DNA of 64,000 nucleotides from Mesorhizobium norvegicum (lineage in GTDB: Bacteria > Pseudomonadota > Alphaproteobacteria > Rhizobiales > Rhizobiaceae), in NCBI RefSeq assembly GCF_004919685.1, contig NZ_SMYZ01000021.1:193203-257202 (forward strand). Direction: 5' to 3'. Each line of letters begins with the position of its first letter. The first letter of the stretch is position 1. A program made the position numbers and the translations under genes. Under the pieces are notes generated by a model. It had not been told where the DNA came from and made no database searches. It saw nothing but the letters and a program-made list of their open reading frames with translations. This document shows positions 30,646-40,032 of the stretch, one piece after another.

Positions 30646-32499
30646 TCAAGCGTCGAGCGCTTCCAGCTCGTCGATCAGGCCGCTGATGACGCCAAGCCCG
30701 ATCTGCCAGAAGGCGGGATCGGTGGCGTCGAGGCCGAAGGGCGCCAGAAGCTCGGAATGATGCTTGGTGCCGCCGGCGCGCAGCATCTCGAAATACTTGT
30801 CCTGGAAGCCGCGCTCGGCGTTCTGGTAGACCGCGTAGAGCGAGTTCACCAGGCAGTCGCCGAAAGCATAGGCGTAGACGTAGAAGGGCGAATGGATGAA
30901 GTGCGGAATGTAGGTCCAGAACACCTCGTAGCCTTCGCGCAGTTTGATCGCCGGCCCGAGGCTTTCGGCCTGCACTTCGAGCCAGAATTGGCCGAGCCTG
31001 TCGGAGGTCAGTTCGCCATTCTTGCGTTCGGCATGCACCTTGCGCTCGAATTCATAGAAGGCGATCTGGCGCACGACCGTGTTGATCATGTCCTCGACCT
31101 TCTGGGCGAGCATGGCCTTGCGCTCGCGCCTGTCGGTGGTCTGGTCGAGCAGCGAGCGGAAGGTCAGCATCTCGCCGAAGACGGACGCCGTCTCGGCCAG
31201 CGTCAGCGGCGTCGAGGCCATCAGCGCACCCTGGCCGCTGGCCAGCACCTGATGCACGCCATGGCCAAGCTCATGCGCCAGCGTCATCACATCGCGCGGC
31301 TTGCCCATGTAGTTGAGCAGGACATAAGGGTGCGCCGACGGTACGGTCGGATGCGCGAAGGCGCCGGGTGACTTGCCAGGCCGCACCGGCGCGTCGATCC
31401 AGTTGCGGTCGAAGAAGGTTCGCGCGATCTCCGCCATGTCGGGCGAAAAGCGCTGATAGGCCGACAGTACGGTGTTCCTGGCCTCGTCCCAGCCGATGAT
31501 CGCCTGGGGCGTATCCGGCAACGGCGCGTTGCGGTCCCAGTGGTTCATCACCTCCATGCCCAGCCAGCGTGCCTTCATCGCGTAGTAGCGGTGCGACAGG
31601 CGCGGATAGGCATCGCGCACGGCGGAGGCCAGGGCATCCACCACGCTGCGCTCGACGCGGTTGGCGAGATGGCGTGAATCGGCGATGTCCTCGAAGCCGC
31701 GCCAGCGGTCGGATATTTCCTTGTCCTTGGCCAGCGTGTTGGTGATCAGCGTGAAGGTGCGCAAATTTTTGCGGAAGGTCGTGGCCAGCGCCTCGGACGC
31801 TTGGCGGCGCACCTCGCCATCGGCGTCCTGCAAGCGGTTCAGCGCCGGCTCCAGCGTCAGTTCCTCGCTATCGATGTCGAAGCGAAGGTCGGTCATCGTC
31901 TCGTCGAACAGGCGGTTCCAGGCGCCGCGCCCGGTGATCGATTTTTCGTGGAAGAGCTGCTCGACACGGTCCTCGAGCTGGTAGGGCTTGTCCTTGCGCA
32001 GATCGAGCACCCACGGCCGGTAGTGGCCGAACGCGGGATCACCGGCGAGCGCGCCTTCGATGGCGGCATCGTCGATCAGGTTGAGTTCGAGCGCGAAGAA
32101 CAGAAGGTGCGCGCTGGCGTCGGTCATCTTCTCCTGGATGTCGCCATAGAGCTTGGCACGCTGCGGATCGGCGGTGTTGCCGGCATAGACCAGTCCCGCA
32201 TAGGAGACGATGCGGCCGATCAGTTCCTCCAGTGCCTCGTAGGCGACAAGCGCCTCGCCCAGCCTGCCGGCGCTGCCGCGCGCTGCCTCGGCGGCCAGCG
32301 TGCCCTTCCAGCGGCTCTCGAAGCTGATCGCATCAGTGGCGGCCTTGGCGATGTCGCGCTTCAGTTCCGGCGCATCCATGCCGGCATAGAGATCGGCAAG
32401 GTTCCATTCCGGCAGGTTGCCAAGCTCGGCCGCGCCCTGACCGGACGCTGGCGCCGCAAGCTGCCGAGCAGAAACCATGTGCCCAGAGACCATGTGCAT
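30646..32499 (-). CDS. pepF: M3-family oligoendopeptidase (PepF)
   Basis: A zinc metallopeptidase of about 617 residues with the HEXXH motif in TLAHELGHGVHQ and the downstream Glu in TLAETASVFGEM. The N-terminal helical half (EWNLADLYAGMDAPELKRD onward) is typical of PepF/oligoendopeptidase F, which cleaves short cytosolic peptides. No signal peptide is present. The start at 32499 (ATG after GGAAGG) is preferred to the longer frame beginning at 32550. It is divergent from the sigma-54 activator gene, with about 155 bases between the starts. Confidence 0.92.
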   Translation of the reverse strand: MHMVSGHMVSARQLAAPASGQGAAELGNLPEWNLADLYAGMDAPELKRDIAKAATDAISFESRWKGTLAAEAARGSAGRLGEALVAYEALEELIGRIVSYAGLVYAGNTADPQRAKLYGDIQEKMTDASAHLLFFALELNLIDDAAIEGALAGDPAFGHYRPWVLDLRKDKPYQLEDRVEQLFHEKSITGRGAWNRLFDETMTDLRFDIDSEELTLEPALNRLQDADGEVRRQASEALATTFRKNLRTFTLITNTLAKDKEISDRWRGFEDIADSRHLANRVERSVVDALASAVRDAYPRLSHRYYAMKARWLGMEVMNHWDRNAPLPDTPQAIIGWDEARNTVLSAYQRFSPDMAEIARTFFDRNWIDAPVRPGKSPGAFAHPTVPSAHPYVLLNYMGKPRDVMTLAHELGHGVHQVLASGQGALMASTPLTLAETASVFGEMLTFRSLLDQTTDRRERKAMLAQKVEDMINTVVRQIAFYEFERKVHAERKNGELTSDRLGQFWLEVQAESLGPAIKLREGYEVFWTYIPHFIHSPFYVYAYAFGDCLVNSLYAVYQNAERGFQDKYFEMLRAGGTKHHSELLAPFGLDATDPAFWQIGLGVISGLIDELEALDA

Positions 32500-32653
32500 T
32501 GCCGACACCTTCCGTGGCCGAGGTTCAAGGGGAAACGAGAAGCCGGTCAAATCCTAAGGAATTCATTCACCGGGTTTTTTGAAACCTTATTTAGAACCCT
32601 GTGCCAAGATGGTCCACAGGGCAGAATTCCTCGGGCGGGCAGTCACACCAGTC

Positions 32654-34186
32654 ATGACAGGTTCCATACTCATAGTCGATGACGATCCCGTGCAGCGCCG
32701 GCTGCTCGAAGCGGCGGTGACGCGGTTCGGCTACACGGCCGTCGTCGTCGATGGCGGCGCGGCCGCTCTCGATATTCTCGACGGGCCCAGCGCCCGCGAG
32801 GTTTCAGTGGTGATCCTCGATCTGGTCATGCCCGGCCTCGACGGTATCGGCGTGCTCAAAGCGATGCGCGAGCGCGACATAAATATCCCGGCCATCGTGC
32901 AGACTTCGCAGGGCGGCATCGAGACTGTGGTTTCGGCGATGCGCCACGGCGCCTTCGATTTCGTCGTCAAGCCGGCGTCTCCCGACAGGCTGCAGGCGTC
33001 GATCGGCAATGCGCTCAAGGTTGAGGCCGTCGAGGGCGAGGTCAAGCGCACGTCGCGCCGGCGCGGCGGCCTTCTGACCTTCAAGGACATGATCACGCAC
33101 AGCCCGGCCATGGACAGGGTGATCCGCCTTGGCCAGAAGGCGGCGGCATCCAACATCCCGATCCTGATCGAGGGCGAATCCGGCGTCGGCAAGGAGTTGG
33201 TGGCGCGCGCCATCCAGGGCAGCGGCGACCGCCGCTCGAAACCCTTCGTCACCGTCAATTGCGGCGCCATTCCCGACAATCTGGTCGAATCGATCCTGTT
33301 CGGCCACGAGAAGGGCTCGTTCACCGGCGCCACCGACAAGCACACCGGAAAATTCGTAGAAGCGCATTCGGGCACGCTGTTTCTCGACGAGATCGGCGAC
33401 TTGCCGCTCGACGTGCAGGTCAAGCTGTTGCGCGCCGTGCAGGACGGCGAGGTCGATCCGGTCGGCGGACGCTCGACCGTCAGGGTCGACATCAGGCTGA
33501 TTTCGGCGACGCACCGCAACCTCCTGCAGCAGGTCAAGGACGGCAAGTTCCGCGAGGACCTGTTCTATCGGCTGAACGTCTACCCGATCTTCGTGCCGCC
33601 GCTGCGCGACCGCCGCGACGACATCCCCTATCTGGTCACCCATTTCATGGACAAGGTGGCGCCGGCCGACCCGCGTCATCGCCTGCAAGGCATTTCGGCC
33701 GCAGCGCTTGCCGTGCTGCAGGCCTATGACTGGCCGGGAAACATCCGACAGCTCGAAAACGCCGTCTTCCGGGCCTCGGTGCTTTGCGAAGGCGATGTGC
33801 TGACCACGGAGGACTTTCCGCAGATCCGGGCGCAGGTGGAAGGCACCGTCAATCTCGACACGGATGGCGATGCGCCGTCGTTGTCCTTGCCTCTAGAGGG
33901 CGATGAAGAAGCCTTACCCGGCGAGGGCATCCTGGCGACCGAGTCCGATCCGCCGGCCAGGCTGCAGCCTCGCTTCGGCACGTTGCGGGCGCTCGACGAA
34001 CGCGGCAATGTGCGTGCGCTGGCCGATGTCGAACTCGAAATGATCAAGCTCGCCATCGATCACTACAACGGCCAGATGAGCGAAGTCGCCCGCCGACTCG
34101 GCATCGGCCGCTCGACGCTCTATCGCAAGCTCAAGGAATACGGCATCGATCCGGAGACCGGCCGCGTCGACCGGCTCGCTTCCTAA
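32654..34186 (+). CDS. Sigma-54-dependent response regulator, TacA-like
   Basis: About 510 residues in NtrC layout. The receiver domain (1-120) has phospho-acceptor Asp56 in [10 protein letters not shown]. The AAA+ domain has Walker A GESGVGKE (174-181) and the sigma-54 contact loop GSFTGA (221-226, the common GAFTGA with Ser at position 2). A Fis-type HTH lies at the end ([23 protein letters not shown]). The opening [18 protein letters not shown] resembles Caulobacter TacA, a cell-cycle phosphorelay target, more than NtrC or NtrX, but this is from memory of the family. No histidine kinase gene is adjacent. An upstream ATG at 32609 is an alternative start; the SD is weak for both. Confidence 0.85.
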   Translation: MTGSILIVDDDPVQRRLLEAAVTRFGYTAVVVDGGAAALDILDGPSAREVSVVILDLVMPGLDGIGVLKAMRERDINIPAIVQTSQGGIETVVSAMRHGAFDFVVKPASPDRLQASIGNALKVEAVEGEVKRTSRRRGGLLTFKDMITHSPAMDRVIRLGQKAAASNIPILIEGESGVGKELVARAIQGSGDRRSKPFVTVNCGAIPDNLVESILFGHEKGSFTGATDKHTGKFVEAHSGTLFLDEIGDLPLDVQVKLLRAVQDGEVDPVGGRSTVRVDIRLISATHRNLLQQVKDGKFREDLFYRLNVYPIFVPPLRDRRDDIPYLVTHFMDKVAPADPRHRLQGISAAALAVLQAYDWPGNIRQLENAVFRASVLCEGDVLTTEDFPQIRAQVEGTVNLDTDGDAPSLSLPLEGDEEALPGEGILATESDPPARLQPRFGTLRALDERGNVRALADVELEMIKLAIDHYNGQMSEVARRLGIGRSTLYRKLKEYGIDPETGRVDRLAS

Positions 34187-34188
34187 GG

Positions 34189-34315
34189 TGTGCTGAGATT
34201 CAGGTCAGGCCGAGTCGTGAACGGTAGCTTCCGGTGCTCACGTACCCAATGGACGCTCCGCTCCGGTTCTCGGAACCCACCGTCCTCGACTCAGCCTGAT
34301 CTGAATCTCAACACA
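34189..34315. repeat. Palindromic intergenic repeat, copy 1
   Basis: A 127-bp imperfect palindrome starting two bases after the stop of the TacA-like gene. The outer arms TGTGCTGAGATTCAGGTCAG and its near-complement ending CTGAATCTCAACACA pair almost fully. Inside are the family cores CTTCCGGTGCTCACG (34228-34242) and GCTCCGGTTCTCG (34260-34272), also present in copies 2 and 3. The rest of the gap 34316-34673 shows no gene; a TTAACC half-site for CtrA-like factors is at 34629. Confidence 0.8.
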
Positions 34316-34673
34316 TTTCAGAACGCACGATCTTTCCGAAAACCGCGCTCCCACCCTCTGCTGCGCTGCCTTCGGTTCGGGATATCGCTTCGGCCACAAG
34401 GCCGGCGCCAGCTTGCAATGCCACAACGGGCCCTGTATCGGGCTTTCGGTGGGTTGTGGCAGGCCTGTGGACAGCTCTGTTCACGCATTAAGGCTAACGG
34501 TAACAGATCGTGTTTCGAGCGAAGGCGGAAATCTGATCTAAACCAGCGGTTTACCAAGAAACCCTGTGTACAATTTTTGACGGGATATCGCCACGGTGTT
34601 ACCGCATTTCGGCTTCAATAAGCGATGATTAACCATTAGGATCGATATTCGGATGTGAGGACGACACATCCGT

Positions 34674-36608
34674 TTGGACAAATCCGGGGACAAACGGCAG
34701 CCTGCAAGGCCTTTTGATTTGAACAGAATCGAACGACACACAAACGGGCGGCACCATCATCTGAGCGTCTGGCCGAAATGGCTGGCGGTGTTGATTGTCG
34801 CTTTTGGTTTTGTTGCCGCGGCTGCGACCGGAGCCAGCGCCGAAACGCGTTCGCTGAAGCTCTATCACCTCCACACCCACGAGAAGGCAGAGATCGTCTA
34901 CAAGCGCAACGGCCGCTACGTTCCCGAGGGTCTCAGGAAGATCAACATCATTCTGCGCGACTGGCGCCGCAACGAGCCGACCAAGATGGATCCGCGTCTG
35001 CTGGATCTGGTCTGGGAAGCGTACCGGGAAGCAGGCGCCACGGACTACATCCAGGTCGTCTGCGGCTATCGCTCGCCGTCGACGAACTCGATGCTGCGCA
35101 GCCGCAGCAGGGGCGTCGCCGAGAAGAGCCAGCACATGCTCGGCAAGGCGATGGATTTCTACATTCCCGGCGTGCCGCTGAAGAAGCTGCGCAACATCGG
35201 TCTCAAGATGCAGGGCGGTGGCGTCGGCTACTATCCGTCATCCGGTTCGCCGTTCGTCCACATGGATGTCGGCAATGTTCGTCATTGGCCCGGCATCAGC
35301 CGCCAGGAACTGGTCAGCCTGTTCCCCAATGGCAAGACGCTGCATGTGCCGAGCGACGGCAGGCCGCTGCCCGGCTTTGAGCAGGCGCTCGCCTCCTACA
35401 AGGCGCGCAAGGGGGCAGGCGCGCCGGCCATCGAGTTGGCCAGCGCCGGTGGCAGCAGCAAAAAATCGGGTGGGTTCCTGTCGGCTTTCTTTGGCGGCGG
35501 CGGCGACGACGAGGCCGACGACAGCGCCGATGTCGAGACCGCTTCGGCTGCACCCCCACCCAAGGCCAGAAACCTGAAGCCGGCTGCGGCAGCCAAAACC
35601 AGCAACCTTCCGGGCATCGCCATCGTGGCGCCGGAGAATGCGCAGCGCGCCGAAATTCCGCAGGTGACCGAGGAGCAGGCTCCGGAGCCGGAACAGGATA
35701 CGCCGGAGACGATCATCGCGGCGCTGCCGGCACGCAGCATTCCGCTGCCTGATTTCGCACCGCGGCCGAAGGCCGATGTCGGCGCCCAGCCGCCTGAGAA
35801 CGTTCCTTTTGCCATGGCCGATGCGACAGCCACCACAGAGCAAGCCGTGGCGACCGCACACGCGCCGGCGAACGTTCCTTTCGGCATGGCCGATGCAACG
35901 GCTGCCGATGCATCGGCTTCGGCTGATCCGGCCCAGGTCGCGGTCAACAACGTACCGTTGCCGACATGGCGTCCCGACGATTCGCTGCCAGCCGCTCTGG
36001 CTCCGCCGCCCAGCAAGGATGTGCTGATGGCGCTGGCCGAGACGGCTGATCAAGGCAAGACCGCGACCGATGCGTTCTCGGTGCTGCCGACGGCGCGCCC
36101 TGAGATGGCCAGGCCGGATGCGGTCAAGGCCGTGCTCGACGAGGCCAATGCCCAGGTCGGCGCGGCTGATGCGTACCAGGTTGCTTCCTTGTCCGAGTCC
36201 GAGCCGCGTTCGGCCTTCAACGATCCGTCGGGCACTGACGCCGCAACGCCGCGCGAGGCTGTCGTTGCTCGTCCGGCCGGCTCCGATCCGGCCGCCGCGA
36301 TCGGTGCCGGCGTCAAGACGACCCGCAAGGAATCGAGAGCCACGGCCCGCGACCTGAAGCCAGGTCCCAAGGCCATGGTGGTTGCTGCCGCGCCGCAGGC
36401 CGCCCGCTGGGCGCTGACCAGCGGCGAGCATGTCGCCGCCGTTGCAAGCTCGACGACGGCGCCCGGCTACGCCTACAGCATCGTGCACACGCCGCCGAGC
36501 GAGGTCTATACTGCCGGCTTCCAGCCGAGCAACCAGGTGGCCGATGCCAACCGCTTCACCGGCAACGCCGTCAAGTTCATGTCGGTCGCCCGCTTCCAGA
36601 CCAAGTGA
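34674..36608 (+). CDS. DUF882/YcbK-type exported murein-peptidase-like protein with long disordered tail
   Basis: A 644-residue exported protein with a hydrophobic signal or anchor at about residues 33-55 and an M15-like (DUF882, peptidase M15_2) domain at about 57-235. Its zinc-ligand pattern is present: SQHMLGKAMDFY (His and Asp) and PFVHMDVG (His). These folds cut peptidoglycan cross-links or are inactive relatives. The last 400 residues are Ala/Pro-rich and contain a repeated NVPF-(A/G)-MADATA motif. No ATG is available before the signal sequence; the start is probably the TTG at 34674. A terminator follows at 36628. Confidence 0.78.
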   Translation: MDKSGDKRQPARPFDLNRIERHTNGRHHHLSVWPKWLAVLIVAFGFVAAAATGASAETRSLKLYHLHTHEKAEIVYKRNGRYVPEGLRKINIILRDWRRNEPTKMDPRLLDLVWEAYREAGATDYIQVVCGYRSPSTNSMLRSRSRGVAEKSQHMLGKAMDFYIPGVPLKKLRNIGLKMQGGGVGYYPSSGSPFVHMDVGNVRHWPGISRQELVSLFPNGKTLHVPSDGRPLPGFEQALASYKARKGAGAPAIELASAGGSSKKSGGFLSAFFGGGGDDEADDSADVETASAAPPPKARNLKPAAAAKTSNLPGIAIVAPENAQRAEIPQVTEEQAPEPEQDTPETIIAALPARSIPLPDFAPRPKADVGAQPPENVPFAMADATATTEQAVATAHAPANVPFGMADATAADASASADPAQVAVNNVPLPTWRPDDSLPAALAPPPSKDVLMALAETADQGKTATDAFSVLPTARPEMARPDAVKAVLDEANAQVGAADAYQVASLSESEPRSAFNDPSGTDAATPREAVVARPAGSDPAAAIGAGVKTTRKESRATARDLKPGPKAMVVAAAPQAARWALTSGEHVAAVASSTTAPGYAYSIVHTPPSEVYTAGFQPSNQVADANRFTGNAVKFMSVARFQTK

Positions 36609-36627
36609 CGACCAATCAATCGACAGT

Positions 36628-36657
36628 GCCGCGCCGGGCAACCTGCGCGGCTTTTTT
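36628..36657 (+). terminator. Rho-independent terminator of the DUF882 gene
   Basis: Stem GCCGCGC (36628-36634) with GCGCGGC (36645-36651) and a run of six T residues after it, 20 bases beyond the stop codon. Confidence 0.9.
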
Positions 36658-36776
36658 GTTGCGCGGCCGCACTGCTCGCCGCTGGTCCAATCACGCCGCT
36701 CTGACATTGCCGTGATCGTGGAACTGCCCGGCTTTTCAAGGGTTTCTCCGGTGTTCGTTCAAACCCGGGGATATCC

Positions 36777-36968
36777 ATGAAGAACATTCTATTGGCATCG
36801 GTCATTGCGTTGGCAACCGCTTCGGCGGTCATCGTTCCCACGCAGGCCGCGACCATTGTCGTCAAGACCAACGACCATATGCATATGAAGAAGCACTGCA
36901 GGACCAAGCTGGTCACGACCTGGAAGCACCACCACAAGGTGGTCAGGGAAGTCAGGGTCTGCAACTGA
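36777..36968 (+). CDS. Small secreted basic protein, His/Lys-rich
   Basis: A 63-residue protein with a clean signal peptide (cleavage near TQAATI, about residue 25) leaving a mature peptide of about 39 residues. This contains six His, eight Lys or Arg and two Cys (MHMKKHCRTKLVTTWKHHHK, then VCN), so one disulfide is possible. Metal binding or wall binding would fit the composition, but no family is recognised. The SD is weak. It has its own terminator at 37007-37038, which supports it being a real, separately transcribed gene. Confidence 0.65.
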   Translation: MKNILLASVIALATASAVIVPTQAATIVVKTNDHMHMKKHCRTKLVTTWKHHHKVVREVRVCN

Positions 36969-37006
36969 TCCCGGCTCAAAGCAGCTTTGGCAGAAACATC
37001 TGGCAA

Positions 37007-37038
37007 AACCCGGTCGACGCAAGTCGGTCGGGTTTTTT
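37007..37038 (+). terminator. Rho-independent terminator of the small secreted protein gene
   Basis: A 12-bp stem with two G-T pairs (37007-37018 with 37023-37034), a GCAA tetraloop and a T-tract (37033-37038). It lies between convergent genes. Confidence 0.85.
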
Positions 37039-37048
37039 CATGAGAGCC

Positions 37049-37687
37049 TTATTTTGCGAGCTTGCTCGCCGCGCGCGCCAGGGCTTCGATCTCGTCCCAC
37101 TTGCCGGCCTTGACCAAATCATCGGGCGCCACCCAGGAGCCGCCAACGCAGACCACGTTGGGCAGGCTGAGATAGTCGGCGGCGTTCTTGCCGGTGATGC
37201 CGCCGGTCGGGCAGAATTTCACATCGGCGAGCGGCGAGGCGAAGGCCTTCAGCGAAGCGATGCCGCCCGACTGCTCGGCCGGGAAGAATTTGAGAAAGCG
37301 CAAGCCGGCTTCCCGCGCCGCCATGATCTCGCCAGGCGTGATGGCACCAGGCAGCAGCGGAACATCGCTGTCGGCGGCTGCCGCCAGAAGCTCGCGGGTG
37401 ATGCCGGGGCTGACGATGAACCGAGAGCCTGCGGCGGCTGCCTCTTCGAACTGCCTGATATCGAGAATGGTGCCGGCGCCGACGATGGCTTCCTCGACCT
37501 CACCAGCCACCCGCCGGATCGCTTCCAGCGCGTCGGCGGTCCTCAGCGTGATCTCGATAGCCGGCAGGCCGCCGCGTGCCAGAGCGCGGGCCAGCGGCAC
37601 GGCATTGGCGACATCAGAGATCTTCAGCACCGGGATGACCGGCTGGCCGTTGAGGAGCGACAGGAGTTTTTCGGTCTTGCTGGGCAT
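37049..37687 (-). CDS. eda: 2-dehydro-3-deoxy-phosphogluconate (KDPG) aldolase
   Basis: A 212-residue class I aldolase of the Entner-Doudoroff pathway, splitting KDPG to pyruvate and glyceraldehyde 3-phosphate. The Schiff-base Lys133 is in RFLKFFPAEQSGG and the catalytic Glu45 in AIEITLRT. GAGTIL and PTGGIT, which bind substrate phosphate, are also present. Length and motif order are normal. No edd or glucose-6-phosphate genes are nearby, so it appears as a lone gene; it may also accept KDPGal or 4-hydroxy-2-oxoglutarate as many homologues do. Confidence 0.93.
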   Translation of the reverse strand: MPSKTEKLLSLLNGQPVIPVLKISDVANAVPLARALARGGLPAIEITLRTADALEAIRRVAGEVEEAIVGAGTILDIRQFEEAAAAGSRFIVSPGITRELLAAAADSDVPLLPGAITPGEIMAAREAGLRFLKFFPAEQSGGIASLKAFASPLADVKFCPTGGITGKNAADYLSLPNVVCVGGSWVAPDDLVKAGKWDEIEALARAASKLAK

Positions 37688-37876
37688 CTGTCTCTCCGTG
37701 GCGTGGGATAATTCAACCGATTAGCAGACGGGTGTTTTTCTGTCCATGAAACGAAGCGTGTCGCGATGTCACGCGCTGTGGGCGGTCATGCCGGCCACTA
37801 CCATCATACACGATGACGGGCTGATGAAGTCGCTCTGCCTTGAAACGGCTGCGACGACCGTCTAGTTGCCTTGGCA

Positions 37877-38806
37877 ATGACATTGTCCACGTCAACAAAC
37901 CCCGTCCGTGTCGCCGCGCTCTACCGGTTTGCCCGGCTCGACGCCTTCGACGAACTGCGCACGCCGCTCGCTGCGTTCTGTTGTGGGCGCGGCATCAAGG
38001 GCACGCTGCTTCTGGCGCATGAAGGCATCAACGGCACCGTTGCCGGCGGCGAAACGGCGATTGCCGAACTGATCGGGTATCTCGAAGCCATCGAAGGGCT
38101 CGCCGGCCTCGAGGTCAAGTACAGCGTGGCTGCGGAAATGCCGTTCCACCGCATGAAGGTGCGGCTGAAGCGCGAGATCGTCACCATGGGAGTCGATGAT
38201 ATCGACCCTTCGAAAAGCGCCGGCACCTATGTCGCGCCGGCCGACTGGAACGCGCTGATTTCCGAACCCGATACTGTTATCATCGACACGCGCAATGCCT
38301 ACGAGGTGTCGATCGGCACTTTCAGGGGCGCTATCGACCCAGCCACCGCAAGCTTTCGCGAGTTCCCGGCCTGGGTGGAAGCACACCGGGCGGAACTCGA
38401 AGGCCGCAAGGTCGCGATGTTCTGCACTGGCGGTATTCGCTGCGAAAAGGCGACCGCCTATGTCAGGTCGCTCGGCTTCGAGGATGTGTTCCACCTCAAG
38501 GGCGGCATCCTCAAATACCTTGAAGAGGTTCCGGCCGAACAGAGCCTCTGGCAAGGCGAGTGCTTCGTCTTCGACGAGCGGGTTTCGGTGTCGCACGGCC
38601 TCGCCGAGGGTGAAGCGGAACTCTGCCGCGCCTGCCGCCATCCGCTCACCGAAAGCGAGCGATCGTCGCCGAAGTTTACCGCCGGTGTTTCGTGCCCGCA
38701 TTGCTTCGATGCGCGTTCGGACGAGGACCGTCAGCGCTATGCCGAACGCCAGCGGCAGGTCGAACTCGCCGCGGCGCGGGGCAGGGGCCGGCATATCGGA
38801 TCTTAG
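37877..38806 (+). CDS. trhO: Rhodanese-type tRNA uridine-34 hydroxylase (TrhO/YceA)
   Basis: A 309-residue protein. An N-terminal acylphosphatase-like domain (1-100; [17 protein letters not shown]) precedes a rhodanese domain (about 125-220) with the active cysteine in [12 protein letters not shown] (Cys183). A C-terminal four-Cys knuckle (CRACRHPL and CPHCF) completes the TrhO arrangement. TrhO makes 5-hydroxyuridine at the wobble position of some tRNAs with oxygen. The ATG at 37877 is taken; an in-frame TTG lies two codons upstream. SD is poor. It is transcribed alone, divergently from eda. Confidence 0.92.
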   Translation: MTLSTSTNPVRVAALYRFARLDAFDELRTPLAAFCCGRGIKGTLLLAHEGINGTVAGGETAIAELIGYLEAIEGLAGLEVKYSVAAEMPFHRMKVRLKREIVTMGVDDIDPSKSAGTYVAPADWNALISEPDTVIIDTRNAYEVSIGTFRGAIDPATASFREFPAWVEAHRAELEGRKVAMFCTGGIRCEKATAYVRSLGFEDVFHLKGGILKYLEEVPAEQSLWQGECFVFDERVSVSHGLAEGEAELCRACRHPLTESERSSPKFTAGVSCPHCFDARSDEDRQRYAERQRQVELAAARGRGRHIGS

Positions 38807-38930
38807 GTCCGTCCTGGTTTCGGCGGTCACGGCAAAGCGACGGTTTGTCATTGTAATGCTGGGGTACGGGACTTACCTCTGCGACGTTCGAAACCTGCCC
38901 GTTCGGCCGGGCAAATCCTGGAGGCATTGA

Positions 38931-39668
38931 ATGTTCGATCCCAAGAAGCTTCTCGACGATCTGCTCGGTTCGCAAATCCCCGGCACCAGCGGCACGGTCC
39001 GCGACAAGGCGGGTCAGGCCGTGCAGATGGCCAAGGACAATCCGCTGGCCGCCGGCGCGCTGGCCGCAGTGCTGCTCGGAACCGGTGCCGGCCGCGAGGT
39101 GACGGGCGCTGCGGTGAAGCTTGGTGGACTGGCCGCGATCGGCGGCCTCGCCTACAAAGCCTACCAGAACTACAAGGCCGGCAACGCACCTGCGGAAGCG
39201 CCGGCGGCCGGCGAACCGGAATTGCTGCCGCCGCCCAAGGACACCGCTTTCCACCCGTCGCAGGCGCCACAGGGCGAGGACGAATTCACCCTCACCCTGG
39301 TGCGGGCGATGATCTCGGCGGCGAAGGCCGATGGCCATATCGACGATGACGAGCGCCAGAAGATCGCCGGCAAGCTCAGCGTGGCCGGCATAGGCCCTGA
39401 TGCCGAAAAATTCCTGATGGCGGAGCTGGCAAGCCCGCTCGACCTCGACGCGCTGGTGGCCGGCGCCAAGTCCGATGCGCAGAAGCTCGAACTCTATACG
39501 GCATCGCGCCTGACCATCGATCCCGACACACGCGCCGAGCGCGGCTATCTCGACCTGCTTGCCGGCCGGCTTGGCCTGCCGGACGCGCTGGTCGACCATG
39601 TCGAGGCGACGGTTTCGGCAGCCAAGGTGCCAGCCAAGGCGGGGACTTCACCCAATTCGCGCTGGTAA
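38931..39668 (+). CDS. DUF533 (YebE-type, TerB-like) protein
   Basis: A 245-residue protein with two hydrophobic Gly/Ala-rich stretches in the first 85 residues (NPLAAGALAAVLLGTGAG, then GLAAIGGLAYKAY) and an all-helical TerB-like domain from about 115 on (LVRAMISAAKADGHIDDDER). This is the DUF533/YebE family, inner-membrane proteins with stress-linked expression in enterobacteria. The acidic KADGHIDDDE motif is the TerB metal-binding-type turn. GGAGG precedes the ATG. Its function is not known. A palindromic repeat follows the stop. Confidence 0.85.
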   Translation: MFDPKKLLDDLLGSQIPGTSGTVRDKAGQAVQMAKDNPLAAGALAAVLLGTGAGREVTGAAVKLGGLAAIGGLAYKAYQNYKAGNAPAEAPAAGEPELLPPPKDTAFHPSQAPQGEDEFTLTLVRAMISAAKADGHIDDDERQKIAGKLSVAGIGPDAEKFLMAELASPLDLDALVAGAKSDAQKLELYTASRLTIDPDTRAERGYLDLLAGRLGLPDALVDHVEATVSAAKVPAKAGTSPNSRW

Positions 39669-39682
39669 GAGCCTTGGAAACT

Positions 39683-39790
39683 CTACTCTGGCGGCCATCT
39701 GATGGCGTTTTCTGCGCTTCCGGTGCTCACGGACCCAAATGTCCGCTGCGCTCCGGTTCTCGAAACCACCATCATATGACTCGCCAGAGC
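39683..39790. repeat. Palindromic intergenic repeat, copy 3 (shorter, diverged)
   Basis: Carries the two family cores, CTTCCGGTGCTCACG (39717-39731) and GCTCCGGTTCTCG (39750-39762), around a GGAC/GTCC palindrome. The outer arms (CTCTGGCG with CGCCAGAG) differ from copies 1 and 2. It lies 15 bases past the DUF533 stop codon. Confidence 0.7.
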
Positions 39791-39841
39791 GATTTTCGAA
39801 ACAGACTCAAAGCCAAAACGGCACAGGCCGCCTTTCTTGTG

Positions 39842-39857
39842 TTAACCTTGCGTTAAC
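39842..39857 (+). promoter_or_regulatory. Full CtrA-type binding site
   Basis: TTAA, seven bases, TTAAC: an exact match to the alphaproteobacterial CtrA consensus TTAA-N7-TTAAC. The site is also two copies of GTTAAC 11 bases apart. It lies about 40 bases before the likely 5' end of the candidate small RNA at 39884, a normal position for CtrA activation or repression. CtrA binding is inferred from sequence alone. Confidence 0.6.
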
Positions 39858-39883
39858 CCAGCAAGCGCATCATTCTAGGCAGT

Positions 39884-39949
39884 CGGATCGGCTATTCCTC
39901 CTCCCAAGCCCGGTTCAGATCAGGGCGGTCGCCAATGACCGCCCTTTTT
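39884..39949 (+). ncRNA. Candidate small RNA with anti-Shine-Dalgarno motif
   Basis: A short stretch between DUF533 and the SDR gene that no ORF explains. It contains CCTCCTCCC (39897-39905), the anti-SD sequence shown by several rhizobial trans-acting sRNA families, and ends in a perfect terminator: GGGCGGTC (39923-39930), GCCAAT loop, GACCGCCC (39937-39944), then five T. CTTGCG (39847-39852) could serve as a -35 and CATTCT (39871-39876) as a -10, putting the 5' end near 39884. The size would be about 65 nt. The 5' end is a guess; the terminator is solid. An alternative is that this is the 3' end of a longer transcript from DUF533. Confidence 0.5.
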
Positions 39950-40032
39950 GTCGGCAGGTGTGTTCTTGCATCCTGTCCGGCTTGTCACAGCTGCGATCAT
40001 TTGCGATGGCTGAGGCGTCACGGAGGACAATC

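Noticed and set aside
33317..33335. GSFTGA in place of GAFTGA in the sigma-54 activator as a sign of lost function
   Set aside because: Ser at this position occurs in other sigma-54 activators and all other AAA+ motifs are intact.
39739..40032. Longer N-terminus for the SDR protein
   Set aside because: It would run through the palindromic repeat and the terminator hairpin; the ATG at 40033 has GGAGGA and leads directly into the NAD-binding motif.
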